Shown one piece after another: positions 1 through 4,866 of a stretch of DNA of 5,690 bases. Location: contig CAMFFG010000094.1 of the NCBI GenBank assembly GCA_945949655.1, positions 1 through 5,690 of the forward strand, given 5' to 3'. The notes beneath the pieces were generated by a model. It made no database searches. It was not told where the DNA came from and worked only from the letters and a program-made list of their open reading frames with translations. Origin of the DNA: an uncultured Peptococcaceae bacterium. GTDB lineage: Bacteria; Bacillota; Peptococcia; Peptococcales; Peptococcaceae. The translations under genes were made by a program, and so were the position numbers. The stretch's first letter is position 1; each line of letters opens with the position of its first letter.

Positions 1-166
1 GCTCAGTGATGAGACATTGCTGGAGCTGGCCCGCAAACAGCCGCTTAGTCCGATGGCCCTGGAACAGATTACAGGCATGGGAGAGAGCAAAATTGCAAAC
101 TATGGCGAAGTGTTATTAAAAACCATTGCGGAATACCGGCAGAATGGATATCATAAACAGGCATAA
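1..166 (+). CDS. C-terminal end of an HRDC-domain helicase, probably RecQ (5' truncated)
   Basis: Reading from base 2, 54 codons remain before the TAA at 164-166; the start lies outside the window. The residues LSDETLLELARKQPLSP, followed by an ITGMGESKIANYGE segment, match the HRDC fold (helicase and RNase D C-terminal), a small helical nucleic-acid-binding domain. The pattern is 'D.TL.ELA...P', then a 'GxGxxKxxxYG' turn. Only about 10 residues follow it, so HRDC is the last domain, as in RecQ family 3'-5' DNA helicases that act in recombination and repair. HRDC also ends some UvrD-like helicases, and the helicase core is not visible, so the RecQ assignment is inference. The next gene starts 34 bp downstream, which suggests cotranscription. 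Confidence 0.72.
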   Translation, partial: LSDETLLELARKQPLSPMALEQITGMGESKIANYGEVLLKTIAEYRQNGYHKQA

Positions 167-200
167 CAAAAAATATGACCGGATGGCGAGGAGGATGGAT

Positions 201-1436
201 ATGAAACTGGATTTTAGCAAAGAGTTTCTCAATCGGATGCTGGCGAATATTGTGGTGGTTCTGGTCGGAATCTCTTTTTATTTTGCACTGCTGCATCTGG
301 AAACGATTCGTGGATTTACCAGCACTGTGCTGGATATTCTGCGTCCTTTCGTGTATGGCTTTGTGATCGCTTTTCTGCTGAACAATCCGGTGAAATACTT
401 TGATCGCATCATGGGGCCGGCCCTGAAACATGATAAATTCCGGCGGGCCGTGGCTGTGTTGCTGGTCATGGTGATTTTTGCGCTGTTCATCGGGATCCTG
501 ATTGCTTTCCTGGTACCGCAGCTGATCGACAGTACGATCACGCTCATTAAAAATGTGCAGGACTTTGCGTTAAACATCGATCACTATATGAATCTCTGGT
601 TTTCCGATCTGAGTCAGCAGTATCATATTGATCCGGTGCTGTACGAAAAACTGATGGATGCCTGGGAGAATATTCTGGCCATGGGTAGTACGCTGCTGTT
701 GACCGGATTTCAGCGGCTCCTGGGTCTGACCGGACAGGTGACCAATGGTGTGATCAATGTGTTTGTGGCAGTGATTATTTCGATTTATCTGCTGATGTCC
801 CGGGAACAGTTTTTTGCTCAGCTGCGCAAGGTGCTCTATGCGCTCTTCAGCAGAAAAACGGTGGAACAGATGCTGTATGTGGGGCATCTGACCAATGTTA
901 CGTTTAATGGCTTTATCAACGGTAAGCTGATCGATTCGCTGATCATCGGTATTCTGGCTTTTATCTGTCTGTCCATCATGAAGATGCCCTATGTACTATT
1001 GATCAGTGTGATTATCGGCGTGACCAATGTAATTCCCTTTTTTGGTCCGTTTATCGGGGCGATTCCAAGTGCTTTCATTATTCTGATCGTAGACCCCATT
1101 CAGGCCATCTGGTTTCTGGTGTTTATTCTGGTGCTGCAGCAGGTGGATGGCAATATCATCGGGCCGCGGATTTTGGGTGGCACCACAGGATTGCCCGCAA
1201 TCTGGGTTATGTTTGCCATTCTGGTGGGTGGTGGCCTGGCCGGTTTTGCCGGTATGATCGTAGGCGTGCCCGCTATGGCGGTGATATACACATTGTTTAA
1301 AACTTATATCCGACAGCGCCTGGAAAACAGGGCGTTGCCGGTTGCCACCACAGATTATATGGCGGCGGACGAAAACCCTGATCAGATGACAAAGGAGAAA
1401 CAACATGAGACAGAATCAACTGGAACAGATTCTTAA
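201..1436 (+). CDS. AI-2E family transporter (TqsA/YdiK/PerM-like membrane protein)
   Basis: This is a 411-aa polytopic membrane protein. Hydrophobic segments lie near residues 15-33, 48-61, 83-105, 183-199, 243-260, 264-283, 286-312, 333-348 and 350-367. The soluble stretch between about 106 and 180 is typical of the AI-2E transporter family (formerly UPF0118). The family signature is clear in the C-terminal half: VTNVIPFFGPFIGAIPS at 274-290, then GNIIGPRILGGTTGLP at 317-332 and a glycine-rich final helix pair. Members have been linked to autoinducer-2 export or to ion/proton antiport, so the substrate cannot be read from sequence. I chose ATG 201 because AGGAGG (189-194) sits 6 nt upstream; in-frame starts at 126, 183 and 195 are longer but worse placed. 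The hydrophilic tail (about 370-411) overlaps the next gene by 32 bp, implying translational coupling. Confidence 0.93.
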   Translation: MKLDFSKEFLNRMLANIVVVLVGISFYFALLHLETIRGFTSTVLDILRPFVYGFVIAFLLNNPVKYFDRIMGPALKHDKFRRAVAVLLVMVIFALFIGILIAFLVPQLIDSTITLIKNVQDFALNIDHYMNLWFSDLSQQYHIDPVLYEKLMDAWENILAMGSTLLLTGFQRLLGLTGQVTNGVINVFVAVIISIYLLMSREQFFAQLRKVLYALFSRKTVEQMLYVGHLTNVTFNGFINGKLIDSLIIGILAFICLSIMKMPYVLLISVIIGVTNVIPFFGPFIGAIPSAFIILIVDPIQAIWFLVFILVLQQVDGNIIGPRILGGTTGLPAIWVMFAILVGGGLAGFAGMIVGVPAMAVIYTLFKTYIRQRLENRALPVATTDYMAADENPDQMTKEKQHETESTGTDS

Positions 1437-2451
1437 TTTACAGCAGCAGATTGCTGCTATGGAGCAGGAGATAGAGCATCTTTACGCAGAACGGAAAAAT
1501 CTGATGCAGGAGACCACAGCAATGCTGGAAGAGGTGCTGCGGCAGGAGGAGCAACCTGTGGCCAGCATGGATTATCAGACCGAGCTGGACCTGATTCTGG
1601 ATGCCAGAGCGGAACTGCCCTGCAAGGCTCGCGTGGCCTGTCAGGGTGTGGAGGGATCTTTTTCCCATCAGGCGGCAGACCAGTTTTTTGTCGAGCCGGA
1701 GATCCGTTTTTTTGATCAGTTTGAAGAAGTGTTTCAGGCAGTGGAAAGCGGCAATGTGGATTACGGTGTCTTACCCATTGAGAACTCTACGGCCGGGTCG
1801 GTGGTACAGGTGTACGATTTGATGCGAAAGCATAATTTTTACATTATCAAAGATACCAAAGTGCTGGTGCGGCATAATTTACTGACCGTGGATGGAAGCG
1901 CTCTGGAGGGACTGACTGATATTTATTCTCACCCGCAGGCATTGGGCCAGTGTCAGATCCTGCAGGAAACGCACCCGTCTATCCGGTTTCACGAATACTC
2001 CAACACGGCGGCGGCAGCTAAATTTGTGGCGGAGCAGAACAATCCGCATCTGGGTGCCATTGCTTCGGCCAAATGTGCGCAGCTGTATGACCTGCAGCCC
2101 TTAAAACGGGATGTACAGGATATCACCGGCAATGCCACCCGCTTTATCTGTATCAGTAAAACACCGGGGTTTTCTGCGGATGCCAACAAGATCAGTCTGT
2201 GTCTCACGGTGCCGCACAAGCCCGGTGCGCTGTATCATCTGCTGCATAAGTTTGCGCTGAATAATCTGAATCTCTGCAAGCTGGAATCCCGCCCTTATCC
2301 GGAAAAGAAATTTGAGTACCTGTTTTATCTGGATATTGAGGGACGCTGCAGTGATTTTCAGGTGCACTGGCTGCTGAATGATCTGAACAATCAACTGGGC
2401 TATTTTAAATTTCTGGGCAGCTACAACGAGCAGCTTGTGACAGAATCCTAA
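1405..2451 (+). CDS. pheA: Prephenate dehydratase with ACT domain and degenerate chorismate mutase-like N-terminus
   Basis: This 348-aa cytoplasmic enzyme converts prephenate to phenylpyruvate in phenylalanine synthesis. The dehydratase domain (about 75-255) shows GVEGSFSHQAA (81-91), PIENSTAG (124-131), YSHPQALGQC (174-183) and the catalytic TRF (245-247). The ACT domain (about 262-340) keeps GAL (274-276) and the phenylalanine-binding ESRP (294-297), so feedback inhibition by Phe is expected. Residues 9-37 align without gaps to helix 1 of the E. coli P-protein chorismate mutase (around 'AER' at 28-30). However, Arg11 is Gln13, Lys39 is Leu41, and the rest of the mutase domain is shortened by about 30 residues. 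It is therefore probably not a working mutase. AAAGGAG at 1391-1397 sits 7 nt before the ATG. The gene starts inside the transporter gene. Confidence 0.95.
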   Translation: MRQNQLEQILNLQQQIAAMEQEIEHLYAERKNLMQETTAMLEEVLRQEEQPVASMDYQTELDLILDARAELPCKARVACQGVEGSFSHQAADQFFVEPEIRFFDQFEEVFQAVESGNVDYGVLPIENSTAGSVVQVYDLMRKHNFYIIKDTKVLVRHNLLTVDGSALEGLTDIYSHPQALGQCQILQETHPSIRFHEYSNTAAAAKFVAEQNNPHLGAIASAKCAQLYDLQPLKRDVQDITGNATRFICISKTPGFSADANKISLCLTVPHKPGALYHLLHKFALNNLNLCKLESRPYPEKKFEYLFYLDIEGRCSDFQVHWLLNDLNNQLGYFKFLGSYNEQLVTES

Positions 2452-2453
2452 AA

Positions 2454-2482
2454 AAAGAAATCCTTCCGGATATATTTTCTTT
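2454..2482 (+). terminator. Weak U-rich hairpin after pheA (possible terminator)
   Basis: ATCC (2460-2463) pairs with GGAT (2468-2471) around a TTCC loop. The flanking AAAGAA (2454-2459) can pair with TTCTTT (2477-2482) across a 5-nt bulge. The 3' arm is U-rich, but there are only four strong central pairs and no clean U-run after the stem. It starts just after the pheA stop codon, which fits an inefficient terminator or attenuator. The arm at 2476-2484 can instead pair with 2513-2521. Confidence 0.3.
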
Positions 2483-2498
2483 GTTGCTGGCATAAAGA
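2472..2498 (+). promoter_or_regulatory. Possible sigma-E-like (mother-cell) promoter for the SpoIVFA-like gene
   Basis: ATATT at 2472-2476 followed 14 nt later by CATAAAGA (2491-2498) resembles the sigma-E arrangement (…ATATT, 14-15 nt, CATACAAT). It matches about 5 of 8 positions in the -10 region; the two positions before ATATT do not fit the consensus. A sigma-E promoter would suit a SpoIVFA-like product, since spoIVF is a sigma-E operon in Bacillus subtilis. The match is partial and the region is AT-rich, so this is only a candidate. Confidence 0.25.
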
Positions 2499-2534
2499 TG
2501 AATATATTGCTGACAAAGAAATGGAGGGATATGC

Positions 2535-3200
2535 ATGGCAGGATATGCAAAGCAGAAATGGAAAACACCGTGCAGGGCTTTCTGGCGATTTTGCGGTCAG
2601 ATAGCCGGTTCGCTGGGTGTTTTTTTTCTGGTTCTGACGATTTTTCAGAGCACTTCACCGGGCAGTCTTACCTGGCAGCAGTTTTTGCGGCAAAGTTTTA
2701 CTACCGATGCAGATCTGGCACCGGTAATGCAATTTTTCAATGGTTTTCCGATGGACAGCCTTACCAGTGAGGATGCAGTCCGGGTCAACGCACCGATACA
2801 TCCCGTGCAGGAGGCTATGGCGGTGCCGGTAACCGGCAAGGTACTGAATGCCTATGGCTGGGATCAGAGTCAGATGGCGGCGCAGTTTCAGGATGGTCTG
2901 TGGATCGCCACCGAACCGGAGGAAAAAATTTGTGCGGCCTACAGTGGCACCGTGACTGGATTACAGGAGCAGAACGGTCTGTATACCGTGGAGATTTCCC
3001 ATGCCAATGGACTTGTGACTGTTTACGGCTGCTGTGCCCAGTGCTATGTAGCGCTCAATGAGCCCGTGGAAAAAGGGCAGGCCATCGGGATGACCAGCAG
3101 GCAGCAGGAAGAAGGAAATTTCTATTTTGCGGCCCGCTATCTGGGAGAGCCGGTCAATCCGCTGGATCTGTTACAGCAACAGGTCGTCGGCACTTCTTGA
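2535..3200 (+). CDS. SpoIVFA-like membrane-anchored, non-catalytic LytM/M23-fold protein
   Basis: This 221-aa protein has a short basic N-terminus, one membrane segment (about 16-38) and an extracytoplasmic part. A LytM/M23-like beta domain (about 98-212) is recognised from VPVTGKVLNAYGW (98-110), ISHANGLVTVYG (154-165), PVEKGQAIG (177-185) and GNFYFAARYLGEPVNPL (194-210). The zinc ligands are missing: the GxxHxxxD region reads FQDGLWIAT, the HxH position reads NFY (195-197), and the 'YAH' histidine is Gly-Cys. It therefore cannot be a working zinc endopeptidase. The order TM, spacer, dead LytM, and the 'HA(D/N)…YG…VALxxxVxKG…YYFA' spacing recall B. subtilis SpoIVFA, which holds the SpoIVFB protease inactive in the mother-cell-derived membrane. 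SpoIIQ is the main alternative. GGAGGG (2523-2528) lies 6 nt before the start. No spoIVFB follows it, and a strong terminator does. Confidence 0.75.
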   Translation: MAGYAKQKWKTPCRAFWRFCGQIAGSLGVFFLVLTIFQSTSPGSLTWQQFLRQSFTTDADLAPVMQFFNGFPMDSLTSEDAVRVNAPIHPVQEAMAVPVTGKVLNAYGWDQSQMAAQFQDGLWIATEPEEKICAAYSGTVTGLQEQNGLYTVEISHANGLVTVYGCCAQCYVALNEPVEKGQAIGMTSRQQEEGNFYFAARYLGEPVNPLDLLQQQVVGTS

Positions 3201-3247
3201 TTCCTGCATGGTGTTAAAATTTCAGAATGTTTGGGAACAACCTGCTG

Positions 3248-3301
3248 TACGCCTCATGGGATGGAGTTTGAAACAGATTCCATTCTGTGAGGCGTATTTT
3301 T
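3248..3301 (+). terminator. Long intrinsic terminator after the SpoIVFA-like gene
   Basis: Bases 3248-3270 pair with 3274-3296 over 23 consecutive positions (18 Watson-Crick, 5 G-U) around a 3-nt AAA loop, followed by TTTTT at 3297-3301. The outer nine pairs (TACGCCTCA with TGAGGCGTA) are perfect. All five non-Watson-Crick positions are G-U in the + transcript and would be A-C mismatches in the other strand's RNA, so the hairpin belongs to + strand transcription. It begins 47 bp after the stop codon and separates this operon from spo0A. Confidence 0.93.
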
Positions 3302-3442
3302 ATGGCGACAGATTTCTTTTCTTTGTAGCTTTCTTTTTCAGCTGTATTTTGCAGAGAATGCTGCGGAATCCCGAAAAATAAGCTGATTTTTATTGAATTC
3401 GGGCACTTGCAAAAAAATTTGTGTCATTCTGCAAAAAAACAC

Positions 3443-3471
3443 TTGCATATTCTGTAAAAATAAGGTATTCT
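3443..3471 (+). promoter_or_regulatory. Candidate sigma-A promoter of spo0A
   Basis: TTGCAT (3443-3448) and TATTCT (3466-3471) are separated by the ideal 17 bp and preceded by A-tracts that could act as an UP-like element. Matches to consensus are 3/6 and 4/6. Transcription would start near 3478. No good sigma-H promoter was found, although spo0A is also driven by sigma-H in B. subtilis. Confidence 0.45.
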
Positions 3472-3514
3472 ATAAATAGTAAGAGATTACCAATAATATT
3501 TTTAATTTTCCAGA

Positions 3515-3576
3515 GAAATCATGGAATCCTGTCAAAATTTATTTGTTGAAGGGAACCATCTGGAAATCATGAAATC
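3515..3576 (+). repeat. 14-bp direct repeat pair in the spo0A leader
   Basis: GAAATCATGGAATC (3515-3528) recurs as GAAATCATGAAATC (3563-3576), 13 of 14 identical, 48 bp apart. The second copy ends 4 bp before the Shine-Dalgarno sequence. TTTCCAGA (3507-3514) and TCTGGAAA (3559-3566) form an exact inverted repeat around the same segment, so the RNA could fold into a large loop. The function is unknown. Confidence 0.6.
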
Positions 3577-3590
3577 AGAAAAAGGAGCGA

Positions 3591-4400
3591 ATGAAGATGT
3601 TTAAAATTTTATTAGCAGATGACAATCAGAAGTTTGTTGGAATTTTAGAAAATTTTCTGAAAGAAAAAGAGGATGTGGAAGTGGTCGGTACGGCTGCTGA
3701 TGGTTGGGAATGCTTAGAAAAAACAGAAAAACTGCAGCCGGATGTGCTGCTTCTGGATATGATCATGCCCCGTCTGGACGGGTTGGGTGTTCTGGATCGG
3801 CTGCAGAATAAACCGGTAAAACCAAAAGTGATTATGCTGACCGCTTTTGCCAATGAAAGCATGATCCAGCGGGCCATGATGAAAGGCGCCATCGATTATC
3901 TGGTGAAACCCTTTGAGCTGGAGGGGATTTATGAGCGGATCAAAGATATCTGCCACTATTATCCGTCTATGGTTATGGAAAGCGGCAGCGTGGTAGGCAA
4001 TCTGGCGCTGGCGGACCCGGCTCCTGTATATCAGGTCAGCCGTTCCTTCAAAAGAAAGCCGGTGGAGGTAGAAGTGACCTCACTGCTGCACGATATGGGC
4101 GTGCCGGCCCATGTAAAAGGGTATCAGTATCTGCGCGAGGCTATTCTGATGATTCTGGATGATGTGCATCTGTTAAGCGGTATCACCAAGGATCTGTACC
4201 CAAAAATTGCAGAAAAATATAATACCACACCCAGCAGGGTGGAGCGGGCGATCCGTCACGCCATTGAACTGGCCTGGGGGCGAGGCAACATCGATCTGAT
4301 GACCGAATACTTCGGCTATACGATTAATCTGGAAAAGGGAAAACCCACTAACTCGGAATTTATTGCCATGGTTTCCGACAGAATTCGTCTGAATTATTAA
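3591..4400 (+). CDS. spo0A: Sporulation master response regulator Spo0A
   Basis: This 269-aa protein (B. subtilis Spo0A is 267) controls entry into sporulation by binding 0A boxes when phosphorylated. The receiver domain (about 4-123) has the acidic pair D10/D11 in ADDN, phospho-acceptor D56 in LLLDMIMP, T84 in MLTAF and K106 in VKPF. A linker (about 124-157) leads to the Spo0A C-terminal DNA-binding domain, with the hallmark [15 protein letters not shown] (170-184), the recognition helix [14 protein letters not shown] (213-226), and [17 protein letters not shown] at the end. Nothing essential is missing. Two starts are possible: ATG 3591 lies only 3 nt after AAAGGAG (3581-3587), while ATG 3597 ([10 protein letters not shown]) lies 9 nt after it and may be the one used. 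spoIVB, the usual upstream partner, is absent from this position. No clear terminator follows. Confidence 0.98.
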   Translation: MKMFKILLADDNQKFVGILENFLKEKEDVEVVGTAADGWECLEKTEKLQPDVLLLDMIMPRLDGLGVLDRLQNKPVKPKVIMLTAFANESMIQRAMMKGAIDYLVKPFELEGIYERIKDICHYYPSMVMESGSVVGNLALADPAPVYQVSRSFKRKPVEVEVTSLLHDMGVPAHVKGYQYLREAILMILDDVHLLSGITKDLYPKIAEKYNTTPSRVERAIRHAIELAWGRGNIDLMTEYFGYTINLEKGKPTNSEFIAMVSDRIRLNY

Positions 4401-4407
4401 GAGATTT

Positions 4408-4456
4408 TTGTTTATCTTCTCAGCAAATCTTGTTATAATAAAAGCAAATCTGAGAA
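4408..4456 (+). promoter_or_regulatory. Extended -10 promoter of the cupin gene inside an inverted repeat
   Basis: TATAAT at 4434-4439 is a perfect -10 hexamer, preceded by TG at 4431-4432 (extended -10). The -35 is weak: TTTATC at 4411-4416 with a 17-bp spacer. TTCTCAG (4417-4423) and CTGAGAA (4450-4456) form an exact inverted repeat around it, and AGCAAATCT occurs as a direct repeat at 4422-4430 and 4443-4451. A regulator bound to these arms would cover the -10 and start site, so this looks like an operator. Transcription should start near 4446. Confidence 0.65.
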
Positions 4457-4468
4457 TGAGGTGATACC

Positions 4469-4816
4469 ATGTTCGTTGGAAATGTAAAAGATATGCCGAA
4501 AATTGATATGACACCGGGCGGCGCCAAGGGTGCGGTAAAACAGGTTGCCATAGGCCCCGAACAGGGCTGGGAGGATTATGTGATGCGGATCATCACGCTG
4601 GAGGCAGGCGGCAATTCGCCGGCACACGCCCATGACTGGCCGCATATCAATTATGTCATTTCCGGTACCGGCACACTGATGATCGCCGGAAAAGAATACG
4701 CCATTCAGGCTGGGGACTGTGCCTATGTGCCGTCTAATGACCAGCACTGCTTTACGAACACCGGCAGACAGCCGCTGGAATTTATCTGTATCGTTCCAAC
4801 CAGAGGGGAAGCTTAA
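4469..4816 (+). CDS. Small four-histidine cupin (TM1459-like)
   Basis: This 115-aa protein is a single-domain cupin. Motif 1 reads GGNSPAHAHDWPHINYVISG, giving H53, H55 and H59; the usual glutamate ligand is replaced by His59. Motif 2 reads GDCAYVPSNDQHCFTN, giving H93. A set of four histidines with this spacing, the length, the 'VMR…T.E.GG' strand and the '.EF.C..P' end all match Thermotoga maritima TM1459, a manganese-binding cupin. Its natural substrate is not established as far as I know, although oxidative alkene cleavage has been reported in vitro. A redox or sugar-derivative role here would be guesswork. GAGGTGAT (4458-4465) is a strong Shine-Dalgarno sequence just upstream of the ATG. 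The gene has its own promoter and a hairpin after it, so it is probably monocistronic or partly read through into the kinase gene. Confidence 0.9.
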   Translation: MFVGNVKDMPKIDMTPGGAKGAVKQVAIGPEQGWEDYVMRIITLEAGGNSPAHAHDWPHINYVISGTGTLMIAGKEYAIQAGDCAYVPSNDQHCFTNTGRQPLEFICIVPTRGEA

Positions 4817-4817
4817 T

Positions 4818-4866
4818 CATGAAAAAAATAGATCACCTGTAAAACCAGTGTGGTCTATTTTTCATG
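4818..4866 (+). terminator. Terminator-like hairpin after the cupin gene, enclosing the next start codon
   Basis: TAGATCAC (4829-4836) pairs with GTGGTCTA (4850-4857), one pair being G-U. CTG (4837-4839) pairs with CAG (4846-4848) around a 6-nt loop. A-tract 4822-4828 faces T-tract 4858-4862, and CATG at 4818-4821 can close against CATG at 4863-4866. The stem plus U-run is a standard intrinsic terminator; the A-run on the 5' side could let it act in both directions. The ATG of the downstream kinase gene (4864-4866) is the base of the stem. Confidence 0.75.

Larger units (their letters stand above)
3302..3590 (+). promoter_or_regulatory. Non-coding regulatory region and leader of spo0A
   Basis: No supportable gene lies between the terminator and spo0A. 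The stretch is very AT-rich. It contains regularly spaced A-tracts (3411-3460), a candidate promoter (3443-3471), a near-perfect 14-bp direct repeat (3515-3528 and 3563-3576), an 8-bp inverted repeat (3507-3514 and 3559-3566), and a TGTCAAA sequence (3530-3536) one base from the Spo0A-box consensus TGTCGAA. A weaker hairpin (CCCGAA at 3370-3375 with TTCGGG at 3398-3403) has no U-run. Together these suggest a regulated promoter and a leader of about 110 nt. Confidence 0.6.

Noticed and set aside
126..200. Longer N-terminus for the AI-2E transporter, starting at TTG 126
   Set aside because: It would overlap the helicase gene and add a basic, non-family extension. ATG 201 has an ideal AGGAGG 6 nt upstream.
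2101..2658. A 185-codon minus strand open frame, the longest opposite-strand one
   Set aside because: It lies antisense to pheA and the start of the next gene, shows no domain, and is a shadow of their codon bias. The other minus-strand frames are rejected for the same reason.
2498..2770. A 90-codon + strand frame starting before the SpoIVFA-like gene
   Set aside because: It is a shifted frame over the real gene; the GGAGGG site and family similarity both support the 2535 frame.
3127..3381. An 84-codon + strand frame overlapping the end of the SpoIVFA-like gene
   Set aside because: It runs straight through the strong terminator hairpin, has no ribosome binding site, and its composition is that of out-of-frame sequence.
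3370..3403. Hairpin CCCGAA/TTCGGG as a second terminator
   Set aside because: The stem has only six outer pairs and an internal loop, and no U-run follows on either strand.
3463..3490. Sigma-H promoter for spo0A (AAGGTATT as a -35)
   Set aside because: No GAAT-type -10 lies at the right distance and the -35 departs from AGGAWWW.
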